Source: Sphaerosporella brunnea
Lineage: Eukaryota; Ascomycota; Pezizomycetes; Pezizales; Pyronemataceae
Length of the DNA: 64,000 nt
Reading direction: 5' to 3'
NCBI GenBank assembly: GCA_008704415.1
Contig: VXIS01000055.1
Location: 124,001-188,000 of the forward strand
The position numbers and the translations under genes were made by a program. This document shows, piece after piece, positions 1-10,594 of this stretch. Each line of letters opens with the position of its first letter. The stretch's first letter is position 1. Below the pieces are notes generated by a model. The model worked only from the letters and a program-made list of their open reading frames with translations, ran no database searches and was not told where the DNA came from.

Positions 1-803
1 ACTTGTCGGTAAGGTCCAAGAAGTGAACCTGCTCGGTTCTCTGGTCCTCCCATGGGTTTCCACCGGCTTTAGATGAGTCGTAGCGTTTCTTAAACCTTAG
101 GGAGACGTGGCAAGACCAGGGCTGGTCCGCGTTCGACGCTTCTTTAAGGGTAATTTCGAGGGGACACTGCCAAGCGGATCAGTTGAAGCTCGGCGGTGAT
201 CGCGATAACGGGGAAAAAAAAAAAAAAAAAAACATACCCGCGTGCAGGTTCCCGAATACCTTGGGACTTTGATCTACCAGGCACCAGGCCTAGTCAGCAG
301 GTGCCACGGCAGAAAGAGATTATTTCAAAACCAACCCCGCTGATGGCTTCAATAAGACTACTCTTTCCTGCGCTCTGATTTCCAACAACAGCGATACGAG
401 GAAGCGGCAGGCCCAGGTCTTCGATCCCAGCAGCGCGGAGACGATTAACCAAGTCAACCATCTCGCGCATGCCGCCACCAAGGGCACTCAAGTTTTCATC
501 CACCTGAGGAGACGGCTTCTGGCTCTCAGGCTTCGGGGTGAGAACTACCAACTGCTCCAGGGCTGGAGCATCCCCATTCAGAGTGTTTGCCGGTGAGGCG
601 GCGGCCTCCTGATCGATCTCCATGGCTTCAACCGAATCATCATCCGTCAGACTTTGACCACAAAGCTGGCCATAGGTTCTGGGGCAAGGAGAGCGAGGGG
701 GAAAACCTTGGTTGCTGGCTTTCGTCTGAGCCTGGCGAATCGCAGATGCAAACTCCTCGATACCTTGCATCAATGCTTCGGTAGTCTGCTGCTGTTCGGC
801 CAT
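1..803 (-). CDS. Dynamin-type large GTPase, 5' part (runs off left edge)
   Basis: Exons read leftwards 803-336, 273-238 and 166-1, with introns of 62 and 71 bp; both acceptors end in AG and all phases fit. Exon 1 starts with an ATG and gives 156 residues: a variable N-terminus of about 110 residues, then the GTPase domain with the P-loop GNQSAGKSS at residues 141-149. Exon 2 supplies [12 protein letters not shown], the switch-I region typical of dynamins, and exon 3 continues [11 protein letters not shown]. By family knowledge such Mx/dynamin-related proteins of fungi bind and hydrolyse GTP and assemble on membranes; which membrane is unknown here. The second intron has an 18-base A/T run on its splice-donor side. 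The middle and GED domains lie outside the window, so the subfamily cannot be named. Confidence 0.9.
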
Positions 804-1920
804 CAGCCAGTCGGTAGAGGGTTGGTGGAGGCGGGAATTCGAACGGTCAAGTCAAGTTAACGGACACAGAAGACTTGACTCAAGTATGGCAGCGGGCCGT
901 GGCGGATAGACAGATGGAAGCGGAAAGAACGGCGAAGGCTGAAAGAAGCGAAACAAGAAGGAGGGAGGAACGAGGGGCAAGAAGCTCTCGACACGAGGGT
1001 TGGCTACAAATACTCTACGGCAAGCACGATAACGCCGCCCTCCCCCTCCTTCGTCTTCGCGAGGCACGCGCAATTGTGCCGGCTTCGGCGGTTTGTTGGC
1101 CAGCAACGCGGCAGGGGTTTGGGGCAGTTTGCATCTCGGGCAGCTTGACGCCAAGGAAGGCGGGAAGGCGCCAGATTGCCGCATCTCTGGAGCCGAGTCC
1201 GTTGTGGTCGCCCGCACAGACGTGTTGGGGATGTGGGGTTGCTGCGGTTGACACGCGCACTGCATGACGCTGCAAAGCTGACCGTCCGCAAAAAGCTGGT
1301 GGACGACGGACAGCGACAACAAAGCAAAGGGATCTGTATGGTGCTGCATTCACGAGGCATGTACGCCGGTACATACTTGACATGCTTTCGGCCAACAGGC
1401 CAGTGTTTCTTTATGCTCCCGTGGAACATTTGACGAAGCGGAGAAAATATCACGTTTGATCGGGTTTTCGTGTGGCGTGCCTGCATGACGCGCGAAGCAA
1501 TCGGCGCCAGTCATTGGTCCACGCCGGGGCAATCGACGGGGTCAAAGCGCGTGCGATAGCGAAAATGTACCGTCCCAGTGCATGTCCTCAAAAAAGATAC
1601 GTGAGTGCCTTGAGCCGAGTTGTGCAATCCTATGGGAAAAAGAAGCCTATTCTCGACCGTGCCGACCGCAGCAAACAACCAAACAAGGGGCAAGCGGCGC
1701 AAACCGCACAAACAACCAGGTCCTTCCGGTTACTTCCAAGTTCGAGTGGGAATCACTGTTTAAGACCGCAAGCGCACGACTTGAAGTGACATGTGCTCGT
1801 GTCGTCGACGTGCCAAGTCCAAGGTAGATCAGACAAAGTTACTACCCAAGCGTAAACAAATGGTCGCAAGGCAGAAATGAAGTCCGCAGTGTACAGGCGA
1901 GTGATTATGTGTGAAGTCCG
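804..1920. other. Intergenic, no supported gene
   Basis: This stretch separates the start of the dynamin gene from the 3' end of the hydrolase gene, both on the minus strand. Several overlapping open frames occur on both strands, but none shows a family motif, splice structure or a consistent frame. It presumably holds the dynamin promoter and the hydrolase 3' UTR. Confidence 0.5.
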
Positions 1921-3054
1921 TTAACACATATCCTCGTCCCAATAAACCGCCACCTTCGTTGCTCCCTCATCGTCGACATAGCCCCGAAACATACCCCCGC
2001 AGTTCATGTCCCAGACGACCTTTCCATCCTGGTCCATACCAATGATTCCGCCCTCTCCCTCACCGGTTCCCCACCTCCCGATGTTCTCGGCAGCCCTCTG
2101 CATCTCACCGCCCCTTCCCACAACCTCCTTCACCGCCGCCTCCAGCGTCCTCCCACCGAACCTACATCTAGCAGCCACATTGTGCGCAGCCGCCACGCGC
2201 AGAAAGTAATCACCGTTTCCGGTTCCCGACATCGCAACAGCCCTCCTTTCCGGTGGAGGAAGTTTCTCTGTAAGCTGGATGGGCGGGGAGGGGAGGCACG
2301 CTGAGAAAAAGTCCGCGAAGGGGCTTTGAGCCCTTGGGGACGGGGGAGGGGGGAGCTCCCATTCCTCAGCCCAGAATCCAGCACCCGGCGTAGGCGTATC
2401 CCCGATCCTGCCGGGTAGCTTATTCGTCAAGCCGCCAGTGGAAGTAGCGACAGCCAGAACGCCGTGTCGATCCATAACAACGCAGCCGACGGTTCCCTGG
2501 GGTAGATACTCCTCATTCCTCTGCATCTCGGCCCTAACCCCCTCCTCATCTTCCTCCTCCTTCAAACCCCGCAGATGTTCCCTCCACCTCCTTTCCGTCC
2601 AAAACCAGCTTTGATCAACCATCTCGCACCCCCAACGCTGCGCAAGCTTCTCGGCCTCCTCGCCGCTGAGGTAATTGTGCCTCAGCTCCTCGCGCCGCAG
2701 CATCTCCCTCGCCAGCAAAATCGGATTCTTGACCCGCCGCAGCAACGCCACCCCAACCCCGCGCTTTCCGGCGCCGGAAGTAACCATCAACGACGCCTCG
2801 AGCTCGTTGTGCCCGTCGCGCGTGAACACCGAGCCTTTGCCGCAGTTGAACAGTGGGTTGTCCTCGAACATCACGACGGCGCTGCACGCCGCGTCGATGG
2901 CGCATGCGCCGGAAAGGAGCTGCTCACGCGTGCGCTGCAGGATTTCGCGAAGGGAGGCGGTGTACGCGGCGTAGGCGGGCGAGTCGCGGGGGACGTTGGC
3001 GCGGCTGATGGAGCCCGCGCCGCCGTGGACGATGATGCGCGGTGCACAAGACAT
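1921..3054 (-). CDS. Isoaspartyl peptidase / asparaginase-2 family Ntn-hydrolase
   Basis: Single exon. The frame is open back to an ATG at 3180 (419 residues), but the family's first strand (RIIVHGGAGS) begins five residues after the ATG at 3054, so I choose 3054 (377 residues); the longer form could add a 42-residue leader. Numbering on the long form: HGGAG at 52-56, an AC.AVV..E.NP.FN.GKGS block at 98-117, catalytic Thr230 in the GTVG motif, followed by ATSTGGLTNKLPGRIGDTP, and SGTGNGDYF downstream. Thr230 is the expected autoprocessing site giving alpha and beta chains. These enzymes hydrolyse isoaspartyl peptides or L-asparagine, or act as threonine aspartases; the substrate cannot be decided here. 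An insertion rich in Pro and Ser between GAG and the GTG motif is longer than usual. It is read away from the 4289 gene across a shared upstream region. Confidence 0.88.
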   Translation of the reverse strand: MSCAPRIIVHGGAGSISRANVPRDSPAYAAYTASLREILQRTREQLLSGACAIDAACSAVVMFEDNPLFNCGKGSVFTRDGHNELEASLMVTSGAGKRGVGVALLRRVKNPILLAREMLRREELRHNYLSGEEAEKLAQRWGCEMVDQSWFWTERRWREHLRGLKEEEDEEGVRAEMQRNEEYLPQGTVGCVVMDRHGVLAVATSTGGLTNKLPGRIGDTPTPGAGFWAEEWELPPPPSPRAQSPFADFFSACLPSPPIQLTEKLPPPERRAVAMSGTGNGDYFLRVAAAHNVAARCRFGGRTLEAAVKEVVGRGGEMQRAAENIGRWGTGEGEGGIIGMDQDGKVVWDMNCGGMFRGYVDDEGATKVAVYWDEDMC

Positions 3055-4288
3055 GGCTTCGGAAGCTCTCGCGATCTTAGCTATCCAGGAAGCCCCGACA
3101 GCTGCCGGATGTTCAAGATAGTGGGCTAGGGTTCGGGAGGCGGGACACAAGACCTTTCTCGGGAACGTAGGTAGAAGCACTCGGGGCAGGTGGTTTCGGA
3201 AGTGCGTACTATCGCATGCACTCTATTTGCGGGCATCTGCTGTGTAGTATGTAGGAACCCGCCGGCCGGGGCAGCTGCGGATAGAACTGCCGCATTGGCG
3301 CGCTTCGACAATCCATCTCCCAACACCCATCATCCCAACCTCCTCGCAAGCAAGTCCAAACTCACGTGCATCCAAGGCGATCGCTCGATGGCGGCGCATC
3401 AAAATGGAGATTAGTTACCAGCTGCCTCAATATATCGCGCAGAAAGAAGTGTGGACGAACTCGACATCGCATTGGCGAGGCAGAGCGAGGGAGAGGGAAA
3501 CAAGTTAGCGAGGAGACACGCCAGCACAGCCAGCGTGATGGAGGGGCGAGGGAGAGGGCGACGAATCTCCCGACAGCCCCAGTTGAAAGGCCTTGAGCGG
3601 ATCCTGGAAGGCACGCACGCCTCGCCGTTGCAAGCGAGCGACAACAAACGTTATGCGCTGCAGAATAACATGCTCGCCGTCATGTACTCTAGTACCAGTG
3701 TAACCCCCGCGTCGAAGTACGTACCCGTCAAACACGGAGATCGCACGCATAGATTTTCCGGGCGTGAGGGCGGTCGAGTAATGATGATGTTCGCCTGCAC
3801 CTCCTTATCTGCCGCCGTGAATGGTCGAAGGCACAGACCAGCCCCCGTGGGACCAATCAATCGTTGCCAGCAAACCCCCCCCTCGCCCTATGGATACTTC
3901 CTTTCCTCCCCCCTCGCTAGTGAAACTAACGAACATCCGTCACGCACATGAAAAGAAACCCCCGGCGGAGGTGACAACGAAGAGGATGACCGCAGCTGTG
4001 CGGGCGGTGAGCTTTAATTAAAGGCGCTGCTGTTCTCATGGTTCTCTTTCTCTTCCGCTTTGCAAACATAAACCACCATCGTGAGATTTGAACACCCCGC
4101 AGCAGCAACAACAACAACAACAACATCAACAACATCAACAACAACATCATCATCATCATCACCAACCATACAGAGGCTACAGCCTTATCGATAATCGTCA
4201 ACCGGCAACCCCACCCGAGCACCCGCTGAACGTGACTCACATTTCGGTTTCGGCATCAGCAACAACAACAACAACAGAAACAAAAACA
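3055..4288. promoter_or_regulatory. Divergent intergenic region with CAA/CAT repeat
   Basis: This region lies between two divergently transcribed genes, so it must hold both promoters. At 4100-4160 there is a run of CAA triplets followed by CAT triplets, and a second short CAA run at 4259-4275. The first run is open in the frame of the downstream gene and would read as polyGln-polyHis, but no ATG precedes it in frame, so I place it in the 5' UTR. No other gene is supported. Confidence 0.5.
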
Positions 4289-5829
4289 ATGGCGGGCAAA
4301 TCCTCAGCCCTGGCGCCCGTGCAAGCCATCGCAACGACCGTAAGCGTGATGGACCAGCACGGCAAAGTAGTTCACAACGGGGTGAGAGAGCCTCAGTCTG
4401 CGCCACTCCAAGTCCTCTACTAAGCCCAGCATAGTCCAAGACCTTCTTTTCAGCGCTACGGGAAGCCAAAGAAGCCTACAAGCAGCGCAAAGCGGAGATC
4501 GCAGCTGAGCGGCAAGCCCAGCGGCGAGCCCGCGAGAAAGTAATGGCGTCACCCGGGCGGCCACAACGCCGACAAACCGACCCAGTCCTGACGATCCAAA
4601 ACTCCTCCTCCTCAAATCACAAGGACGAGCGCAAAAAGCCGCACCGGCGACAAACCACGCGCGCCGGGCCAGTGACCGAGGACTCGATCGCCGAAGATTC
4701 GTTAGTAGTTCGCGAAGACGCGTTGGTACGCCGCGACTCAAGTGCTCGGCGCCGGCGATCCCACGATGAGGACGAGCTGCAAGTTTCCACGCGGGGAGCA
4801 GGCGCAATGGCTGCCGCGCGCAACCCCGCGTTGGAAATGGCGCCGGCGCTGTTCAACGACCCTTCCGTGATTGCCGTGCAAACCCTGCTTGCCCGCGTAC
4901 AATCGATCATCGACGAGCTGCAGTGCTGGACGGTGGGCCTTACCACATTAATCACCGAGCTTCAAAAGACCCCCGAGACGTTTGCGGCGGTGGGACTTTC
5001 GCTGGCCGAGATCGCGCAGATGGCGACCCACGTCGCTCCCGCGGCCATGGTGGTGCTGAAGACTGCCTTCCCCACCGTATTCGCGCTTATCAACAGCCCG
5101 CATTTTGCGGTTATTGCCGGTGTCGCCGGCGCCGCCACCGTCATCGTCCTCGGTGGCTACAAGATCGTGAAAAGCATCATGGCGGGCGCGGACGATAATT
5201 TGAAGATGGCGTATGGGGAATTGCCGGACGAGGCGTTGATGGAGGAGGCGAATTTGGGCGGGGAGATACTGGGAGAGGTAATCGAGGAGCAGAACAGGCT
5301 GCTGGAGCAGCAGCGGTACACGGAGCGCGTCGAGGAGCTGCCGCCGGTAGGCATTCCCCGCTCCGCGTCTAAGCGCGAGAGGAAGGCTCTGCCGCCAACA
5401 GAGGACCCGATCGCTGCGCAGTTCAGGCCGGAGAACCGGGTTCTGAGCGGTCTCAAGGAGAAGAAACCCGAGAAAGCGGAGAAGGTGGAGAAGAAAGAGC
5501 GGAAACATGAAAAGAAGGAGAGCGGCCGAGAGAAAGAGAAAGAGAAACGCAACGACAGGGAGGAGCGGAAGGATAAGGACAAGGACAGCCGCCGCGTCGA
5601 GCGTCGTGCTACTACAAGACAAAACTCGTCCTCTTCCTCGGGAGTCAGCAGTAACAGGAGTGAAAGCAGTCTTGACCGCCACGTCAAAGAGGACAAGAAG
5701 GAGAAGGAGAAGGAGAAGTCGAAATCCTCGTCCAACAAGGACAAGGATGGCGGCGAAAAGGAGAAGGACAAAAAGAAGGTTTTCAGCATGAAGGCCACCA
5801 AGGCGTTGTTTAGTGGGAAGTCGGTCTAA
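4289..5829 (+). CDS. Conserved membrane-anchored, Lys/Glu-rich protein of unknown function
   Basis: Exons 4289-4381 and 4435-5829, giving 495 residues. The intron (53 bp, GTGAGA...CATAG, branch CTACTAAG) is the only choice that joins the ATG-led frame to the long second frame in phase; the joined text reads VVHNG-SKTFFSALREAKEAY, and I recall this kind of N-terminus from unnamed Pezizomycotina proteins. Layout: a basic, helical 40-residue stretch; a low-complexity Arg/Ser segment to about residue 180; a hydrophobic block with two or three helices ending in AVIAGVAGAATVIVLGGYKI, probably membrane-spanning; then a 130-residue C-terminus of KEKE-type charge clusters and Ser runs, likely disordered. 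No catalytic motif is visible and I assign no function. Confidence 0.72.
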
Positions 5830-6280
5830 TATTTTTCTTTAATTTTTTCCTCTTCCTCACTCACGACAGATTGATATCATTGTCTTTTCTCTTCTTTGAA
5901 GCGTTGAGTTGTTAGCAGGCAAGCAAGTATATACCAAGCATTCCGTTCTGCCAGCAAGCAAGCAAGCAAGCATGTTTTTACAGGAGTAACTTTTGGGGGG
6001 GTTGTCTTTTTTTCATTTTTCATTTTTCATTTTTCATTTTTCATTTTTCATTTTTTTTGTAACGATGAGACCTTTTTTTTTTCCCCTCTGTGCTGTGTTC
6101 TGTGAAGATAGAAATCAACCTCAGAGCACGTACCTCGATTGGATCCACGACAGTTGAAGCTGCACCTCCGTCCCAAAGCGGCCGCGGCATATGCATTTTG
6201 TCACCACCACCACCAGTCGTCTTCGTCTCGCTAATCACGCGCGCACCCCACCCACCACAACCACCACCACCACACACACC
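5830..6280. repeat. Intergenic with simple repeats (GCAA and TTTTCAT runs)
   Basis: This is the 3' UTR of the upstream gene and the promoter of PET117. It holds five GCAA tetramers at about 5953-5972 and six direct copies of a TTTTTCA heptamer-like unit at about 6010-6055. A run of CCA/CAC triplets sits just before the PET117 start codon (6243-6279). No gene is seen. Confidence 0.6.
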
Positions 6281-6614
6281 ATGTCCCGCGCCGCAAAAGC
6301 CACGCTCATCGGCACGCTGCTGTTCAGCAGCATCACCGTGCTGGGCGTGCACCAGCTGCAGCAATCCGAGCGGGCGGTATTTCCCCTCCTCCTCCCCTCC
6401 TGCCCTTCCTCCCCCAGGAAGCTGACGCGCAAAAAAAAAAACAAAGGCGATGCACGCAGGCGTACTCCGCGACGAGGAGCGCTCGCGCATCAAGCGCGAG
6501 CGGCAGGAGGATTTCGAGATGCAGGCGGCGCTGCGGGACGAGTTTTTGAAGGCGCAGAGGGTGCGCGAGACGCATGAGGGGGGGGATCACAGGGTTGGTC
6601 TGCTGGAGAAGTAG
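6281..6614 (+). CDS. PET117: Cytochrome c oxidase assembly protein PET117
   Basis: Exons 6281-6376 and 6447-6614, 87 residues. The intron is 70 bp (GTATTT...AAAG) with a CTGAC branch point. The N-terminus MSRAAKATL followed by a single membrane helix (GTLLFSSITVLGVHQLQ) and QSERA matches the yeast Pet117 plan (MSRASK..., GVH, ER); the second exon gives a charged tail starting MHAGVLRDEERSR. Pet117 is a small protein of the mitochondrial inner membrane that works with Cox15 in haem A synthesis for complex IV. The length agrees with the family. It is convergent with the DUF7726-type gene. Confidence 0.9.
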
Positions 6615-7196
6615 AGCAAGGTGGGGGGGGGGCGGCTGGCTTTTCTGTTCTGTTCTGTGTATGAGCAACTCTCCTCTCTGCAGGTTCCCCCCCTCCCCGT
6701 CGCGTGCACACGTGATCGAATAATCTGTGCTCTCGCTGCTCACTGTGCTCAAACAAGATATCGATATCCCTGTGCAGATGTGATGTGTCTGCAATACAGA
6801 GACGAGACGGGACGGGCCGTGAAACATCTCGTACAACCTCGACACTTCTTGTGTAGGACATCAAATTGTAGCCGTCCCGAAAAAAAAAAAAATGTGCAAA
6901 TTTTTTCCGATCCCAGAAAAGAGCAGAAAACAAAACAAAACCGGACGACACTTTCCATCATCTTCTTCATCGTCAAAACAGAAAGGAACGAAAGAAAAAA
7001 AAATCATTATCTCGTTGAAAGGAAAGCAGTGGGACAGGAAGCCTCCGATCCTCAATGGATGCTGATCTGACCGTACTGATCCATGACCGGGACCTCGCCC
7101 TTCATGACCCAAACACTGATAGAAATTAGCCACCAGCAAAGCAGTGCGGAGGAACAAATGATCCAGATGATCCAGAATGTCAGGACTGACGTTGCT
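6615..7196. other. Convergent 3' region, no supported gene
   Basis: The stretch lies between the stops of PET117 (plus) and the DUF7726-type gene (minus), and holds their 3' UTRs. Homopolymer A runs occur at 6881-6892 and 6995-7003. A 65-residue frame at 7052-7249 overlaps the end of the minus-strand gene and has no support. Confidence 0.5.
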
Positions 7197-8427
7197 TCAA
7201 TAGCTCTGGACACGTCCGTACTCATCGGTGTACAACTTTGAACCAGCACGGACTACGTACCCTCGGTTGTGACTGGCATGCTTGATGTCAAAGCCGCCTC
7301 TGGGGCCCCAGATCTTCTCCATCTCAAGACGATGCTTGTTCTTGGGCTTTCCCTCCTTGATCCTCAGCTTCTCAAAGAACACGTATGCGCTGTAAAAGAT
7401 GGCGCTAGTGTTGCCAGCGTCGGCGCCCTTCTTGCCGCGGAAGTCGTTCAGCTGCTTGGACTGCAACTTGACGTCGCGCGTCTTGAACTGCGCCGCAAGG
7501 TCCTTCAAGAGCTGCGCCTGGATGACTCCAGGCTTGCGCAGGTGCGCAGAGATCTTGCGACGGATCTCGTCGCAGCTGTCGAACACCTCGACCGCATCCT
7601 CTTCTTCGCCCTCGAGGTGGATTTCCGACAGATCGATCGTTTGGGCGGCGGCAGTCTTACGTTTCTTGGGCATGGCCTTGCCCTCCTTCTCGCGCTTCTT
7701 GAAGAAGCGGTAAGCACCGGACATGGTAGAGTTGTCGATTCCCTTCATGGGACCCTTCATCTTCATGAAGCTGCCGTAGCTCTTGCTGTTGGCTCCGATC
7801 TCCTTCTGGAACTGCGTAACCTTCATCTCACCGCTCTCAATGAACGTGTTAATTTTGCGGCGGACCTGGTCACAGTTCCAATCAAAGGTCAAGTATCCAT
7901 CCTCGTCATCCTCCGAGTCTCCCGCCGCCACTTCGAGATTACGCTTCTTCTCTGTTGCTGCAGCCTTGGCCGCTTTCTTTGTGTGAAAATTTTCCAGGAC
8001 GCCAGCAGATTTGATTAGCTCCTTCTGCTCGTCGTTGAGGTTCTTTTCAACCCAGTCCGAAACGGTCTTGAGGACCTCGACGGGATCACATTCGTCGAGA
8101 GTTGGCGCCACCTGGCCCTCACCGAGGAGTGGCCCTTCAGGCAGCAGCGCCATGCCGCTGCGCATCAGCTCTGGACGCTTCATGGCTTCGCGGCTGATGA
8201 GCGCGCTCTTGAGGTGCTTGAAGCGCTCCGGATCGACATTGACGGTGTTCTCGATGTCGTAGAAGAGACGGCTGTTGGTGTCGAGAGGTGGCGCAGGGCG
8301 TGGCGCCTGGGGAAGGTTAATCTACGATCACAAAAAGAAGGAAAACTATGGTTCTTACTTGCTGCTCGGCGAGAACCTCGAGCTCGGGAGAAGCGGCTTC
8401 AGCAGCAGACGAGGACTTGGAAGCCAT
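7197..8427 (-). CDS. Protein with two tandem DUF7726-type domains
   Basis: Exons 8427-8359 and 8306-7197 on the minus strand, 392 residues; the 52-bp intron (GTAAGA...CCCCAG) is in phase 0. After a Ser/Ala-rich start and a linker come two related blocks. The first begins CDQVRRKINTFIESGEMKVTQF and ends GAYRFFKKRE; the second begins CDEIRRKISAHLRKPG and ends FYSAYVFFEKLRIKEGKP, followed by a C-terminal WGPRGGFDIKH motif. Both share C-D-x-[IV]-R-R-K-I, a small helical bundle and a Tyr-Phe-Phe-x-[KR] ending. I recall this domain from fungal proteins labelled DUF7726 (number from memory). Acidic linkers and a KKRK cluster suggest a nuclear protein, which is inference. Function is unknown. Confidence 0.8.
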
Positions 8428-9058
8428 TTTTGGTCAATTGAAGTGGTAACGTGGGGTGGCGTGTAGTAGTAGGGGTGGGGATTATGAGTGGGGGGTGAAG
8501 CAATTCCTAGAAGTGACGCGTCGTGAGGTAGGTGTTGGGACGCGGAGGAAGAAAGTGGTGTGGTGGGATAAAGGTATGGACTCGTGACTGGTGACATCTC
8601 TCGCCTCTGAATACCGAGTACCAGATAGGCGAGGCTAAGCCAGATGCGGGTCTAGCGTCGACCCGAACAAACAGCGATTGGTCTGTGCCACAGGAGCGCC
8701 ATATTTACGCCACATTTGTTTCAACGTCCGCTCATCAGGAACTTCAGGGCAGTGTGAGCTACGAACTGTCTCGCATCTTTACGCTCTTTATCTTTTCAAT
8801 CCCTTCCTTCCGGAACTCCGTCGGGCAGCGTCCCATCTATATCAAGCCACAAAGCGCTGTCGGAGAAGAATTAAGGAACAGTGCCCTTTGGACTGACATA
8901 ACATTGGAAGGCGAGATAAACAAGTAATCGGTTGCTGTTCCCGCCTCGAGAGGGTGGGCTCCGGACTTTAGTAAGCACTTGGGCGAATCTAGTGCCCGAG
9001 AAGGGTTAAATTGTAAAAGGGTATCGTGAAGAACGCCATGCATGGTCGAGCCATAACA
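8428..9058. other. Upstream region of the DUF7726-type gene, no gene
   Basis: This stretch contains the promoter of the minus-strand gene and then passes into repeat-derived DNA. Short frames at 8678-8927 have no motif or splice support. I see no gene. Confidence 0.45.
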
Positions 9059-9060
9059 TA

Positions 9061-9221
9061 GAGGCGTGCAGACACCGGTGACGATCACACACGGTGACGG
9101 ATTTTAGTACGTTGCAAACGCAAACTTTCTTGAGGCTCTTCGGTTGCATTGTTACATAAGCCCCCATCCTTTTTGGTGGTCCGTCACCGGTGTGTGATCG
9201 TCACCGGTGTCCGCACGCCTC
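9061..9221. mobile_element. MITE with 42-bp terminal inverted repeats, TA target site
   Basis: The left end (9061-9102) and right end (9179-9221) are near-perfect inverted copies starting GAGGCGTGC and containing two blocks of CACCGGTGACGATC type; I count one substitution and one indel. The element is 161 bp, flanked by TA (9059-9060 and 9222-9223). It has no coding capacity. TA duplication and long inverted ends suggest a Tc1/mariner-type non-autonomous element. Confidence 0.8.
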
Positions 9222-9226
9222 TACTA

Positions 9227-9326
9227 GGGGTCTCAATAACCTCTGTTCTCCACGTACATTGTTGAAAATGTGAAGCTTTTGTGTGTACGCGCAATGTACG
9301 TTGTGAACGGAAGTTATTGAGACCCC
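9227..9326. mobile_element. Short palindromic MITE of about 100 bp
   Basis: The left end GGGGTCTCAATAAC and the right end GTTATTGAGACCCC are exact inverted copies over 14 bp and imperfect ones over about 34 bp (ACGTACATTG inside). It lies 5 bp from the 161-bp MITE, so two small elements are side by side. Transcribed, it would form one hairpin. Confidence 0.75.
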
Positions 9327-9881
9327 GTACTATATTTCAGGCACTTATTTACCTAGTTGCCGCACGGTTGCGGTGGGTGGAGATGGACGACCACAATGAA
9401 CGCAGTTATCCCCGCGTGCGAACTCTGGGCAGACACCACGTTTCTCGATCAAACAAGATGCGCTCTGTAATTATACGTGGTGCAGCCCCACCGGTTTAAC
9501 ACCGGTGTACTCTGGTTATGGGTCGCAACTACGGATTGTGAAAAGCTTGGACCAGCTGAATGGCACGGCCCCGCAGCCATGGCCAGCTTCCAACGTTACC
9601 ACCTGCCAATATCTTGAGGGTTATGCTGTTTGAAACAGTGAACTCAGTCCGAGCACTGAGGTTCTTTCATCATGACTTCGATCCATAATGCCGGCTGCTC
9701 CCAACTTCGTATACCACTAGTACAACGACCCTCCAGCAGCAGCGAATTGAACACAATGGGCAGGCCGAACAAAATAAAGGTACAATCACGGCAAGCGGGC
9801 CCCATCAGCGCATCTCGGACTCGGAAACGCAGTCGTCTCGGCGGCAATGAATCTCTCGAGCGCTGACACGCAGACTGCAGA
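9327..9881. other. Non-coding stretch before the transposase relic
   Basis: No supported gene. An internal inverted pair around CACCGGTTTAACACCGGTG (9489-9507) is visible. The missing N-terminal half of the following transposase is not recognisable here. Confidence 0.4.
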
Positions 9882-10594
9882 CATGAAGGATGGCTGGTTT
9901 TACCGTGACAACCGGCGTCACAACCAGAAAACGCACATCATGAGAAGAGGGGAGAAGGTCGCCAAAGGGATGGTGCAGGTTCTCCGTGAGAGAGGACTAT
10001 GGCGGGAAGGTGCGTACTTCCATTGAAGTCCACCCCGCTGAAGAGACCACCGCTGATTGTTTTTCCCCTCAGGACTCCGGCGACAGTGCTACATTCCAAA
10101 CTCCACTCCCGGCCAAAAGACCAAGACGGTTAAAAACCCCGTGTGCACTGAAGGCCTGGAGGGTCGCACCTGTTGTGCAGCAGCTATCCTCTCGGCGCAC
10201 CCTGAATTTAAAGGCCAGCGCAGTCGGATTGAGGAGATTGTCGAGGATGCGGGACACCTAGTAATGTTCTATCCTAAGTTCCACTGCGAACTTAACTGGA
10301 TCGAATATTACTGGGGCGCATGCAAGCAATATGCTCGGAAGCACTGCAACTACACTCTGCCCGGTATATAACCCTTCTCAGTAATGCAACAGTAGCGTAG
10401 CTAACAGCCATCAAGTCTTATGGGGGCGGTCCCTGAAGCTCTAGAGTCTGTGAAGCCATCGCTTGTTTTCAAGTACTCAGCGTATTATACAGACATATAG
10501 GGAAGGCGCCACCTTTGGAGACGAGGAGTACCGGGCGCGGGTCTATACCAGTCACCGGAGGGTCTCACAGCGAGAGCCAGGCGCAGATGGGCAA
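9882..10594 (+). pseudogene. Decayed DDE-superfamily transposase, C-terminal half
   Basis: Exon 9882-10013 (starting DMKDGWFYRDN, ending KGMVQVLRERGLWREG), an intron of about 56 bp (GTGCGT...CCCCTCAG), then a frame giving GLRRQCYIPN, CCAAAILSAHPEFKGQRSRI, GHLVMFYPKFHCELNWIEYY and CKQYARKHCNYTLPG. The last acidic residue of the DDE triad is expected in the CELNWIE motif, which takes the place of PDLNPIE of mariner-type transposases. Past a stop and shifts, further matching pieces read PEALESVKP and GDEEYRARVYTSHRRVSQ (to about 10590). The N-terminal half with the two catalytic Asp residues is missing and the 3' part is frameshifted, so the copy is dead. Confidence 0.75.

Noticed and set aside
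3411..3951. Frames of 76-166 codons between the hydrolase and the membrane-protein gene
   Set aside because: They overlap one another on both strands, lack motifs and occupy the divergent promoter region.
4088..4423. PolyGln-polyHis protein start at 4088
   Set aside because: The frame begins with TTG, not ATG; the first in-frame ATG is 4289. I keep the CAA/CAT run as 5' UTR.
4948..5801. Long minus-strand frames (244 and 214 codons)
   Set aside because: Antisense to the KEKE-rich gene; poly-Leu and poly-Ser/Phe composition comes from the complement of AAG/GAG runs.
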